Source: a virus. From it: a stretch of DNA of 64,000 nt. A program made the translations under genes and the position numbers. Where the stretch lies: IMG/VR virus record IMGVR_UViG_3300046001_008198, positions 61,220-125,219 of that record, one strand, 5' to 3'. Below the pieces are notes generated by a model. That model did no database searches and was not told the DNA's origin. It was given only the letters and a program-made list of their open reading frames with translations. This document shows, in pieces, positions 1 to 7,675 of the stretch; positions within the stretch are counted from its first letter, which is position 1; each line of letters opens with the position of its first letter.

Positions 1-83
1 GCTGTGTACAACCATCGGGCTTTATTCCAAGCATCGCTTAGCCAATCGGCATTAATGTAGACATGATCCCATTCCTGACCTTG
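1..83 (-). CDS. SF1 helicase, exon 2 (partial, runs off left edge)
   Basis: Read on the minus strand this stretch encodes QGQEWDHVYINADWLSDAWN and continues beyond position 1. Joined to the 3' end of the ORF at 1116-2297 it restores the conserved helicase motif (Y)ATSTHKA-QGQEW, the usual VHKSQGSEF-type motif of Dda/RecD-like SF1B helicases. The reading frame is open across the proposed splice junction. The remaining C-terminus lies outside the window. Confidence 0.85.
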
Positions 84-1115
84 CGGTTTATTTAATTGTT
101 ATTTTTTGAGTGTGTTTATCAAACACATAACAATTACCTTCTGTTTCCATGAAGGATTGGACTATATCTTTAACATTTGCATTACAATATGCTATGAATG
201 ATACACTGTAAGTTTTTGAGAATTTCCATTTCACATCATGCAAAGTATTATGTTTTGCTGTAGTTGTGAGCGTACTCCAAGTATGTCTATTATTAAAAAA
301 TAGATTTGCTTCAAGTGCATTTTTAAAAATTAGAATTTGATTTTCATTTTCTAAAATGATAGGTGGATGTTTTGTTTTACCTGCTTGTGGATTTCCATAA
401 CCTTTTCTTTGTTTAGATAAGTTTTCAGAGAAGCCTGTTGGTTTAGCAACACCTTTAATTTTTTTAGATATCAAATGAGAAGTAATCTTTTTAGATTCTT
501 CTGTAAGCATTGAATATGTATCACCTCCTTTACCACCAATAGTTTGATTAGTTAAAGAGTGTTTTTGTGAATATATTTTAATGTAATGCTTTTCTAATAG
601 ATTAGAGATAATTTCAGAACAACAATCTATTTCGGTAATTATTGCTTTTGTTGGCAATAAGTTATGTAAATAAGAAAGCCTTTTGTTCCAATTAACTGAT
701 CCTTTATTTGCAGCAGTTACTCTTCTGTAATGTGCAGATAATCTATCTTTTAATTCTAATTTAGTACAACCAATATAAAATATTTCATTGGTCAATGGAT
801 TACTTAATGTGTAAATCTTATGTGTGTTCATAGTTTTGATTATAAAGATAAGCTTTATGAATCGATGTTGCAAATATTACTTCCTGTTTCGGATAAAGTT
901 TGATAACTTTTCCTACTCTACTTCCTTCCATTCTAAAAGAATGTGGTTTCGATAGTCTCTGAACCTTACCCATTTTACAAGGTCTTGGCTGCTGATTGCC
1001 CATTCGACATCTCAGTAATTTTTAAGCATTCACACTTACTCTTTGGAGTTATGTTGTAGCTTACTGAGCTTTAGGGTATTCCAGCAATTAAAGAAGTTTT
1101 ATAAGACCCAAGTTA
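84..1115 (-). ncRNA. Group I self-splicing intron interrupting the helicase gene
   Basis: The helicase ORF stops at 1113-1115 straight after THKA and resumes at position 83. The intervening 1032 nt has group I hallmarks on the minus strand. Exon 1 ends in U (AAGGCU) and can pair with GGUCUU a few bases into the intron, giving P1 with the U.G splice-site wobble. The last intron base is G. Core strands are recognisable: a P-like strand AATTGCTGGAATACCC (1074-1089), an R-like strand AATCAGCAGCCAAG (984-997) and an S-like strand AAGGTTCAGAGACTATCG (950-967). A 61-aa ORF over 818-1003 lies in this core and is not a gene. The GIY-YIG gene fills the rest of the intron, downstream of the S strand. 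Confidence 0.9.
88..831 (-). CDS. GIY-YIG homing endonuclease inside the intron
   Basis: A 247-aa protein; the start MNTHKIY was chosen because the GIY-YIG domain begins right there (an upstream ATG at 873 falls in the intron core). Residues 6-21 carry KIYTL...FYIG, followed by an Arg-bearing helix (DRLSAHYRR), a likely catalytic Glu in SNLLEKHYIKIY and a GGKGG turn. The C-terminal half, with GFSENLSKQRKGYGNPQAGK, looks like NUMOD3-type DNA-binding motifs. Such enzymes cut intronless alleles and spread their intron. Its stop codon lies four bases from the 3' splice site, so the gene's 3' end is also intron 3' structure. Confidence 0.88.
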   Translation of the reverse strand: MNTHKIYTLSNPLTNEIFYIGCTKLELKDRLSAHYRRVTAANKGSVNWNKRLSYLHNLLPTKAIITEIDCCSEIISNLLEKHYIKIYSQKHSLTNQTIGGKGGDTYSMLTEESKKITSHLISKKIKGVAKPTGFSENLSKQRKGYGNPQAGKTKHPPIILENENQILIFKNALEANLFFNNRHTWSTLTTTAKHNTLHDVKWKFSKTYSVSFIAYCNANVKDIVQSFMETEGNCYVFDKHTQKITIK

Positions 1116-2297
1116 AGCCTTGTGTGTGCTTGTTGCATAGCCATAGGTACTAATGATAACCGAAGATTTCCATCCGAGTACTCGCTTGTTACCAAAATAT
1201 ACGGCTGTAGTAAATCTCTTATCAAATTTGAAAGAGTTTATCTTCATAAGCATTGATGGATGTAGACTTGGTTTATCAAGGTCTGTGACTAATAGAGTTT
1301 GAAACTTTCTATCGATGAATTTAGGATCGGTAGTTTCTATCTCATGTTCGATGAATACGAATGAGTAAATGCCATAGACAGGATTATTTTTAGTGCCTGT
1401 GTCAATTTCTCTTCGGAAGGTATCAAGCACAACTGGATTACGAATTACATATTGCTCACCATTGTTGTACAAGGTGTTTGCTACAGAGATAACTCTTTCA
1501 TAGTCATTGATAGGGTTTTTGATTTCATCCTTGTATCTCACACCTCTGATCAATCGATTGTATTCTAATCTTTTGTTATTAGTGGATGTAAGCAGGATGT
1601 AACTTTTATTTCCTGTGATGTCAGCTATTAGTTCTGGGCTGAACTTTTTAACTACACTGAAATCTTCTGAACCGTTATCAATTAGATGACATTCATTTGA
1701 TTGACGAAGATGTGTTGCTACTTTGAGGATTGCTCCATCGTTGCGCTTTACTTCATACAAAGTGAACATCCATTCTTCTTTGAATTCCATGTTAGAGTTA
1801 TTCCATGAGAATATTTGCGGGTCTTTGCCAACAGGTTCCAATTGGAATCCATCGCCCATAAATATAATCTTTGCACTTGCTTTCTTTGCTTCACTTAATA
1901 AATCAAGAAGAACTTGTTCATCAATCATAGAGCATTCGTCAACAATGTACACACGGCGAAGGTCAAGACCTTTACCTTTTTTGAACTCGCCTGTTTTTTC
2001 ATCAGGACCTCCGTATAATGCTGAATGTAATGTAGAGAAAGAGGTTGAATTGTTTATAATCTTTTCTCTTAATCTTTTTACTGCAGCATTGGTTGGAGCC
2101 ATAACATCGGCTTTAAAATATACAGCTATGTTTTCAGCAATGGTTGTTTTACCAGTACCTGCATAACCGCTTAGAAGAAAGTATCTTTCTCCGCTTTTTT
2201 CCCATTCCAGTATCTTTTCTAAAGCACCCCTCTGATCCGCTGTGTATTCAATTACATTGGATCGAGAGGTGAATATATCTTTTACAATTTGACTCAT
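1116..2297 (-). CDS. Dda/RecD-like SF1B helicase, exon 1
   Basis: Exon 1 encodes 394 aa of an ATP-dependent DNA helicase. Walker A is SGYAGTGKTT (about residues 43-52), followed by APTNAAV (motif Ia), Walker B VYIVDECSMID and GDGFQLEPVG (motif III). The exon ends inside the C-terminal motif ...YGYATSTHKA, where the group I intron enters, and the ORF then hits an in-frame TAA that belongs to the intron. The spliced protein continues in the exon at 1-83 and beyond the window. It is the only clear helicase here and probably acts in replication or recombination. The next gene upstream ends 2 nt before its start. Confidence 0.9.
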
Positions 2298-2298
2298 G

Positions 2299-2859
2299 TT
2301 ATTCGCGAGCCCATCCGTAAAACATATAGAGTCCTACACTTTCTTTACTGCTAGGTTTATAATTTACGGTTGCTGTAAGTGTGCTACCTTTTTCTAATTT
2401 TTTAGCTATGTTGATTGTACATTTACGCTTATTCTTTTCACTCCAAGTGCGAGCTTTTGTAAGAGCTTCGCCTTTTGTAGCACATGAGTCAAGTAAATCG
2501 TCACCGCTGGATGTAGAAATTTCAAAGACCTGGATCCATTTTTTAGTTCCTTTTTCTACATGGTGTTCAACTGTAGTTTTAATTTTAGATTTATTTTCTA
2601 CTGGTTTGACTAATTCCATGAAATAAATGGCTTCATCATTATTTGATGCATACTCTTCTGCAAAGTCGTAGAATCCTTTCTTTTTTGCTTTTGCGAAGTC
2701 GCAAGTTCTATCAATCAAGCGGTGTGATTTGCTTGAATTAATAGTTCCTGAATAACCTTCTTGATGGCCCATTTCATCATCTGCATCATCCATTGCTTTT
2801 CTATAAGCCTCTTGGACATTAAAGCCTCTGGCTTGTACTGTAAATACTACACTTCCCAT
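2299..2859 (-). CDS. Hypothetical protein, 186 aa
   Basis: Not recognised. A charged soluble protein starting MGSVVFTVQARG, with two halves of similar character (QEAYRKAMDDADDEMG near the N-terminus; GEALTKARTWSEKNKR near residue 135). The second half resembles small phage domains that couple an A-rich helix to a beta sheet. Its start codon overlaps the stop of the WGR-like gene at 2859, and it ends 2 nt before the helicase, so it is very likely cotranscribed with both. Confidence 0.75.
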   Translation of the reverse strand: MGSVVFTVQARGFNVQEAYRKAMDDADDEMGHQEGYSGTINSSKSHRLIDRTCDFAKAKKKGFYDFAEEYASNNDEAIYFMELVKPVENKSKIKTTVEHHVEKGTKKWIQVFEISTSSGDDLLDSCATKGEALTKARTWSEKNKRKCTINIAKKLEKGSTLTATVNYKPSSKESVGLYMFYGWARE

Positions 2860-3293
2860 TATGCTGCCGTGTTATTAGGTAAATTAATTAATTTTTCTAC
2901 CATGCTTTGTGTTTCAGGATCCTCTGAATTTAGAAACATGATTAGTCTGTCATATTCATTTTTGGATATTTCTTTGTTGAGACATCTGGTGTTAATGATT
3001 TCTTTGTACTGTCTTGCTTTTTCTTGCCACAATCCAATGTTTTTATTGATAATATTGTAGCCTTTTTTAAGCTTTGCGCTCATCATTTCATCAAAGCTAA
3101 TGTATGCTAATGCCTTACTGACATGACTACAAATAATAACTTCTCTGTTTGCCTTTCCTGTTTTACCATGTTTGGCAATTACACTGTATGAATTATTATT
3201 ATTGTGTTGGTGAAGGAAGATGTTATAATCTTTGTCAGAATTTTGACTACGATTCATGTAGTTCAGGAATACATTTTGAATAATAATACTCAT
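2859..3293 (-). CDS. WGR-domain-like protein, 144 aa
   Basis: Residues about 36-80 read YSVIAKHGKTGKANREVIIC and, further on, AKLKKGYNII. This matches the layout of a WGR domain (strand, a GR.G-like turn, then A...F...KKGY), a nucleic-acid-binding fold known from PARPs and from bacterial and phage proteins. The Trp of WGR is replaced by His, so the call rests on the overall pattern. The C-terminal half is helical and charged. It is tightly packed between two hypothetical genes near the helicase, which fits a DNA-metabolism role, but the function is inferred only. Confidence 0.6.
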   Translation of the reverse strand: MSIIIQNVFLNYMNRSQNSDKDYNIFLHQHNNNNSYSVIAKHGKTGKANREVIICSHVSKALAYISFDEMMSAKLKKGYNIINKNIGLWQEKARQYKEIINTRCLNKEISKNEYDRLIMFLNSEDPETQSMVEKLINLPNNTAA

Positions 3294-3294
3294 G

Positions 3295-3636
3295 TTATAG
3301 CAATTTAAGGATGGTTTCTAAAAAAGAAAGCTCTTTGGTGATACCAGAGTAAACTTGAGCTTCAGTGTTGACATCCGATGATACTGTACAAGAATTTAAT
3401 ATAACTGAATCAATAGATTCATGAAGTCGTGCATCCCACAAATCGGAAGAGGTATTTTTATCTATAGCTTGAATTAATTGAGTAGCTGCAGTTTTAAGAA
3501 CTTCCATATTGTTGAGTGCTTTGAGTACAATGTCTGCTTCTGCTTTTGTAGAACATAGGCAAATCCGTCCATAAGATTTCTCGAATACAACTACACTACC
3601 GTCTTTGTATGAGATTTTTCTATACTTGTTTGCCAT
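3295..3636 (-). CDS. Hypothetical protein, 113 aa
   Basis: Not recognised. It begins MANKYRKISYKDGSVVVFEKSYGRICLCSTKAEADIVLKAL, a small beta-strand region followed by a helix, and ends in a helical tail. Spacing of 1-2 nt to both neighbours shows it belongs to the 2.3-6.2 kb operon. No membrane segment or catalytic motif is visible. Confidence 0.72.
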   Translation of the reverse strand: MANKYRKISYKDGSVVVFEKSYGRICLCSTKAEADIVLKALNNMEVLKTAATQLIQAIDKNTSSDLWDARLHESIDSVILNSCTVSSDVNTEAQVYSGITKELSFLETILKLL

Positions 3637-3637
3637 A

Positions 3638-4624
3638 TTAATCTATCCAAAAGGTTCCACAATCTTGACATCTGTTACCACAAGGGTAGTTGTTGATGTA
3701 AGTAGTATTTCTATGACGAGTGATATCCATATCTCCCGCACTACATTTACCTGCTTTATAAATAATATCGAATCGCTTGTCACGGTTTGTGATTTCGCTA
3801 AGACTGGATTCAGGTAAGATTCTTTTGCATTTAGTACGACTGAATTCAACTTTGGTATTTTCACACCAGTTGCTAGACATTTGACATACTGAATGAGTGT
3901 ATGAGTACTTAATGTTTTTGCAGATATGAATTCTTTCTTTTTCCAAAGGGAGAATAACAGTTCCTGTACAATAACAATGATCACCACTTCCATTTGAAGT
4001 ATTAATTATAGCTAATGCAAAGTTACTAAAGCGAAGTGAGTTAATCTTTTCATCAATGATGATGTACTTTTCTAAATCATCGTAGAAATAAATGACTAAA
4101 TTTCCTCCGTAAGAGGCTTGCATAATCATCATATCGATAGCAGCATCTGTTTCAGGTGAAGCTTTCTTTAAGCCTATGAAGTTTTTAATACATTTTCTTT
4201 CCTGAATTATTCGCTTTTTAGACCAATTCCATGACTCTGAGTCCATTTCATATCCAGTGTCGTAGAACATGGTTTGCTTACCCGTGTTGCGAAATAAATC
4301 TTTAATTGGAGTTGATGTATCATTGTCATAAATTTCATCAGTGATGCGATCGTTTAACTCATCCATGATTTCATCTATATCTTCTTCGGATAATTCTGGA
4401 AAGTCTCTTTCAATGGCTGATTTAACTTCTTCTTTTTCATCTAATATGTCTACATCCCAATCGAAAGTAATATCGTCAATATCTTCATAAGAAGATTTGT
4501 GTATTGCCGATTCTATTTCATCAAGTTTGTGACTTAAATCATCATTTTGGTCAACATAATAAATATGAGCCTTAGGAACAAGTGGTTTTACCTGCTCCCA
4601 AGACAATTTGATTTCTTTTTCCAT
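3638..4624 (-). CDS. Hypothetical acidic protein with Cys-rich C-terminus, 328 aa
   Basis: Not recognised. The first ~100 residues are strongly acidic and helical (IDDITFDWDVDILDEKEEVKS, EEDIDEIMDELNDR). The middle holds a mixed fold, and the C-terminus ends NNYPCGNRCQDCGTFWID, preceded by further Cys and His residues (KAGKCSAGDMDITRHR). This arrangement suggests a zinc-binding end. The acidic front could mimic DNA or bind a basic partner, which is speculation. Its start overlaps the stop of the gene upstream at 4624. Confidence 0.75.
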   Translation of the reverse strand: MEKEIKLSWEQVKPLVPKAHIYYVDQNDDLSHKLDEIESAIHKSSYEDIDDITFDWDVDILDEKEEVKSAIERDFPELSEEDIDEIMDELNDRITDEIYDNDTSTPIKDLFRNTGKQTMFYDTGYEMDSESWNWSKKRIIQERKCIKNFIGLKKASPETDAAIDMMIMQASYGGNLVIYFYDDLEKYIIIDEKINSLRFSNFALAIINTSNGSGDHCYCTGTVILPLEKERIHICKNIKYSYTHSVCQMSSNWCENTKVEFSRTKCKRILPESSLSEITNRDKRFDIIYKAGKCSAGDMDITRHRNTTYINNYPCGNRCQDCGTFWID

Positions 4625-5058
4625 TACTTAACAATTGTGCGATGGGCTCTTACTAAATAGACTTCACCATTAGGTCTGTCGATAATAGCTCTTCCTTCTT
4701 TTAGGCTACTAAGTGTTGCAGTAGGTTCTCCTAAGAATATTTGAATAGCTGATAAGATTTTATCTGTAGCAGATTTACCATTAGTTACTTGAATTGTGTC
4801 AATGTATGTATCTTCTGGAGAGAATAGAACATCAACTTCAATAACTTTGGATTCTTCTCTTACAGGCATATCTGAGGCAATTGAAAGTACCACAGCATCA
4901 GGAGCTGGAGTGTCGAGAATTTGAGTTGGTTGATCGTAAGATTTAACTGTGAGTGTTTTACCTTTGAGTTGCTTTAATGCTTCTCTGTCGATAAAGTTCT
5001 CTGGGTCCGGACATAATACAATTTTCAATGCTCCGTTGCTGATGATAGTAATTTTCAT
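4624..5058 (-). CDS. Hypothetical protein, 144 aa
   Basis: Not recognised; mostly beta, no membrane segment. The start MKITIISNGAL (5058) is preferred over an upstream ATG at 5091 because the latter would overlap the RadC gene. Codons 3-6 happen to contain ATTACTATCATC, nearly identical to the recurrent left-arm motif, but here it is downstream of the start codon and may be coincidental. Confidence 0.7.
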   Translation of the reverse strand: MKITIISNGALKIVLCPDPENFIDREALKQLKGKTLTVKSYDQPTQILDTPAPDAVVLSIASDMPVREESKVIEVDVLFSPEDTYIDTIQVTNGKSATDKILSAIQIFLGEPTATLSSLKEGRAIIDRPNGEVYLVRAHRTIVK

Positions 5059-5068
5059 TGTGTAAGAT

Positions 5069-5536
5069 TTAGAGTATACCGTTGTCGGCAAATGAATAAT
5101 AATTATGTTTTGTTATAATTAAGTGGTCAATAACTTGCATATCAATCATGCTACCAAAGTTTTTTAATTTTCTAGTAAGTGATATATCATTATCGCTTGG
5201 TTTATTTTGACCACTTGGGTGATTGTGAACTAAAATTATAGCGTGACAATTGCTGTTTTTTAATGCATTGCTGAATATAATTTTGCCATCAACTACAACT
5301 CCACTGTATCCACCTTCTCCAATTTTTGAGTAACCAATAATTTGATTAGCTTTGTTGAGATATAAAGTGTAGAAGTATTCGTTTAGATTAATTTCACATA
5401 GTTCTTTTTTGTAAATCTTTCTCATAAAAGCTGCAGTTGTTTCAGGACTTGTCAGGTTTTCTATAGGAAATGTAGTACTTTCTTTTGCTAATGTAAGTCT
5501 TTGTCGAATTACATATTTTACTGGAAGTTTCATCAC
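5069..5536 (-). CDS. radC: RadC-like JAB/MPN-domain protein
   Basis: A 155-aa protein with the RadC-type JAB1/MPN+ metal motif. VHNHPSGQNKPSDND (about residues 101-115) supplies the HxH...D metal ligands and the upstream SKIGEGGYSGVVVDG carries the conserved strand; MQVIDHLIITKHNYYSFADNGIL closes the family signature. RadC proteins of mobile elements usually lack the bacterial N-terminal helix-hairpin-helix, and it is absent here too. The molecular role is unproven; a nuclease or deubiquitinase-like metallohydrolase fold is known. The neighbours are DNA-metabolism genes. Confidence 0.88.
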   Translation of the reverse strand: MMKLPVKYVIRQRLTLAKESTTFPIENLTSPETTAAFMRKIYKKELCEINLNEYFYTLYLNKANQIIGYSKIGEGGYSGVVVDGKIIFSNALKNSNCHAIILVHNHPSGQNKPSDNDISLTRKLKNFGSMIDMQVIDHLIITKHNYYSFADNGIL

Positions 5537-5814
5537 ATTAAGAAATTAATAGCTATTTGCATATCGATGAAGATAAGGTAATTACCCATAGCTAATTCAT
5601 CTTTGTGTCCTACTATTTTAAATAATGGTTCAAGAAATCCTTGATTGTTTTTGAAACCTGTTATTCTTGCAGATCTGATAATACCATTTTGTTTTTTAGG
5701 AAGCATGTAGTCTCTGTGTAGAACAAGAACTTTACTCCCTATTGTCAGGTCTTTCATTGGGAAACTGTATCCTTTTGGAAGATCTGTTTGATTTATTTTT
5801 TGATGTTGTGGCAT
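5533..5814 (-). CDS. Hypothetical protein, 93 aa
   Basis: Not recognised. A small beta-rich domain (LTIGSKVLVLHRDYMLPKKQNGIIRSARITGFKN) resembling an SH3/KOW-like barrel, with the hydrophobic end MGNYLIFIDMQIAINFLM. Starting at 5814 it overlaps the DnaA-like gene by 83 nt. The internal Met at MKDLTIGSKV (5757) would cut the overlap to 26 nt and is an alternative start. It overlaps the radC start by 4 nt. Confidence 0.62.
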   Translation of the reverse strand: MPQHQKINQTDLPKGYSFPMKDLTIGSKVLVLHRDYMLPKKQNGIIRSARITGFKNNQGFLEPLFKIVGHKDELAMGNYLIFIDMQIAINFLM

Positions 5815-6229
5815 AGTTAATAAATTGTTTGAAAAAGATTCTCATAATTTCATCTTTGCTGTAATTGCTGTCAATGAATTGTTCAAATTCTTTTTGATTA
5901 ATATTAATTTCAATTGTATATGAAGTTTCAGTAGTTTCTCTAGGAGATTTTTCTAAATATTGTGGAAACTTCATTGGTATTTTTGAGCGTAATTCTTCTG
6001 TAAATTCTATAAATTCGGGATGATTCTGAATGAAAAAGACTTCAATGATATTATGGCGAATTGCATCATGGTTTCGATTTAATTCTTTACCAATAGCACT
6101 CAGAGACATTTTTAGTATCCAAAACATATATGCGGCTATATAATGTCGTTGTAATACAATGTCTCTGTTTCGTGCTCTTGTAATTAAACCTTTCTCTTTC
6201 ATGAATCCCCGTAAGTCATCAATTGTCAT
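5732..6229 (-). CDS. DnaA domain IV-like DNA-binding protein
   Basis: A 165-aa protein whose residues about 25-65 (IVLQRHYIAAYMFWILKMSLSAIGKELNRNHDAIRHNI) match the C-terminal DNA-binding helix-turn-helix of DnaA: R..A.Y......SL..IG...N.HD.I.H. The AAA+ ATPase domain of DnaA is absent. A free-standing domain IV could bind DnaA-box-like sites, either to direct replication or to interfere with the host initiator. The C-terminal 90 residues are unrelated and end in a basic Ser/Asn-rich tail. Confidence 0.65.
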   Translation of the reverse strand: MTIDDLRGFMKEKGLITRARNRDIVLQRHYIAAYMFWILKMSLSAIGKELNRNHDAIRHNIIEVFFIQNHPEFIEFTEELRSKIPMKFPQYLEKSPRETTETSYTIEININQKEFEQFIDSNYSKDEIMRIFFKQFINYATTSKNKSNRSSKRIQFPNERPDNRE

Positions 6230-6230
6230 C

Positions 6231-6929
6231 CTAATTACATTTTAAGGTTTTAGTTGTTTCAACTGTCCACGGAATATCTGAATGTTCAAAGCAATCTTTG
6301 AGATAGTCAAATTCTTTGAATTTGAATTTGGCATCCCACTCTTTAGCTCTTTCATAACTAGATGTAGCTAAGGCTTTGAATCCGTAGAAATCTCGCATCT
6401 TTTCTACATCTATAGGCTCAATATCAATTTTTGTATCATTGAACTGTAATTGATAAAAAGAATGCAATGGATCCGGTGCGAACAAAGTTTGCTTTGGATT
6501 ACCTAATTCCATAAAGAAAGTTGCAGTATTTAAATATCTACTTGGATTGAGTTGATTGAATGCGGCATATACAGCTAACTGTAACATTGAATTGTTAACA
6601 TACCAATCTGTTACAGGTTTATCCGATGTAATATTTTTATGTTCAATGAATAGAAAAGAACCTGTCATTACTAATCCTTTGTTGTCATCTTTGAAATCAG
6701 GAATAACTTCATCGAATGCGTAGTGAATAAGTACTTCTTGATTGTTGACCGGAAGTTTATATGTTCCTCGCATTTCTAAAAATTGTGATGTAGCTTTAGC
6801 TAAGGCAAGTTCATTTCCTGCAACTTGTGCTGGTGTTACTACTGCTTTATCAGGATTGTTTCTTAGATAGCAGATTTGCATTGCAGACTTTTTGATAAGG
6901 TCGGCAAGGCCAAAATGTTGTGTTTCCAT
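6231..6929 (-). CDS. PD-(D/E)XK-type nuclease-like protein, 232 aa
   Basis: The start METQHFGLADL (6929) is chosen because the recurrent TTTTACTATCATC motif and a terminator lie directly upstream; the longer ORF from 7013 would run through both. The middle reads FDEVIPDF...MTGSFLFIEHKN...NSMLQLAVYAAF, which fits the RecB-like nuclease core: Asp, ExK (EHK), then a helix with Q..VY. This is a family-level inference; Cas4/RecB-like nucleases in phages act in recombination. It begins a new transcription unit. Confidence 0.68.
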   Translation of the reverse strand: METQHFGLADLIKKSAMQICYLRNNPDKAVVTPAQVAGNELALAKATSQFLEMRGTYKLPVNNQEVLIHYAFDEVIPDFKDDNKGLVMTGSFLFIEHKNITSDKPVTDWYVNNSMLQLAVYAAFNQLNPSRYLNTATFFMELGNPKQTLFAPDPLHSFYQLQFNDTKIDIEPIDVEKMRDFYGFKALATSSYERAKEWDAKFKFKEFDYLKDCFEHSDIPWTVETTKTLKCN

Positions 6930-6931
6930 GT

Positions 6932-6944
6932 GATGATAGTAAAA
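6932..6944 (-). promoter_or_regulatory. Recurrent left-arm initiation motif, copy 1
   Basis: On the minus strand TTTTACTATCATC, two bases upstream of the ATG at 6929. It sits between an intrinsic terminator (6947-6973) and the next gene, where a new transcript must start, so a promoter role is likely. Confidence 0.65.
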
Positions 6945-6946
6945 TG

Positions 6947-6973
6947 AAAAAAGCCTACTGAGTTTCAGTAGGC
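6947..6973 (-). terminator. Intrinsic terminator
   Basis: On the minus strand GCCTACTG-AAACT-CAGTAGGC followed by TTTTTT: a perfect 8-bp stem with a U-run. It overlaps the last codons of the gene at 6955-7209 and ends that transcript just before the motif at 6932-6944. Confidence 0.88.
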
Positions 6974-7209
6974 CGAGGTAGTACCCAGTATACATCATTA
7001 GTTTGCTCGTCACGAACTAAAGGAATTTTGATTAATTCTATGTCTTTTGGGTTAATCTTAATGTTTTGATTGGTGCGGTAATAACCTTGTGCTTTATATC
7101 GAAGTGGGAAATCTTTTATGAATTGATCGGCTACTTCTGAGGAGAATTCTTGAGGTGATGCTGTAATATTATCAGTCTTATTGAAGACTATAAAGAGTTG
7201 TTGTTCCAT
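6955..7209 (-). CDS. Hypothetical protein, 84 aa
   Basis: Not recognised. The start MEQQLFIVFNKT is preferred over the ATG three codons upstream. A small alpha/beta protein with a Tyr-rich middle (FPLRYKAQGYYRTNQN) and the end YWVLPRPTETQ. Its 3' end forms the left arm of the terminator at 6947-6973, so it is the last gene of a unit that also contains the ClpS-like and HNH genes. Confidence 0.7.
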   Translation of the reverse strand: MEQQLFIVFNKTDNITASPQEFSSEVADQFIKDFPLRYKAQGYYRTNQNIKINPKDIELIKIPLVRDEQTNDVYWVLPRPTETQ

Positions 7210-7385
7210 ACAATACATCCTTCTTTTTTGTGCTTTTCATACATAAGCTCTGTTGTAGATCTTACAATGAATTTACGGTGAGGTTTCATTTTAAGTTTGT
7301 TGACATCAAAGCTTTCATAGCCTGGTAAACAACTAACTAAATGTTCAATATCGATTACTTGTTTGCGATTGGAATTTCTGATCAT
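7188..7385 (-). CDS. Hypothetical protein, 65 aa
   Basis: Not recognised. A short basic protein (MIRNSNRKQVIDIEHLV...). It overlaps the gene upstream by 4 nt (ATGA-type) and the one downstream by about 22 nt, as in the tightly packed genes around it. Confidence 0.62.
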   Translation of the reverse strand: MIRNSNRKQVIDIEHLVSCLPGYESFDVNKLKMKPHRKFIVRSTTELMYEKHKKEGCIVWNNNSL

Positions 7386-7675
7386 ACTTCTTCTAAAATT
7401 TCAGCTTCTAAATAAGCAATTATTTCTTCTTCATTGTTAGGATCTATGATTGCAAATCTATGACATGAGTAAAAACTATATGGAAAATGTGCATCGGTTA
7501 ATGTGAGTTCAGCAAGTGTGAAACCCCATGTATTTTTTCCATACTGAGTTCTATGCAACTTAGTTGCTGTATAAACTCTTTTATCTTTAACCCATAGGTA
7601 GTCAGGAATTTCAACAGGTTTTTTTGCATCATCAATACATACGACCTTGCATGGTAATTTGATTTCTTTAGCCAT
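7382..7675 (-). CDS. Hypothetical protein, 97 aa
   Basis: Not recognised. Begins MAKEIKLPCKVVCIDDAKKPVEIPDYLWVKDKRVYTATKLHR, a small beta domain typical of Bacteroidota phage proteins that seem to bind nucleic acid (W-V-K..Y.V). The end is acidic (NNEEEIIAYLEAEILEEV). It overlaps the 3' end of the ClpS-like gene by 8 nt, which suggests coupled translation. Confidence 0.7.
   Translation of the reverse strand: MAKEIKLPCKVVCIDDAKKPVEIPDYLWVKDKRVYTATKLHRTQYGKNTWGFTLAELTLTDAHFPYSFYSCHRFAIIDPNNEEEIIAYLEAEILEEV

Noticed and set aside
818-1003. 61-aa ORF MGNQQPRPCKMGKVQRLS on the minus strand
   Set aside because: It reads through the R and S strands of the group I intron core, so it is a by-product of the ribozyme sequence.
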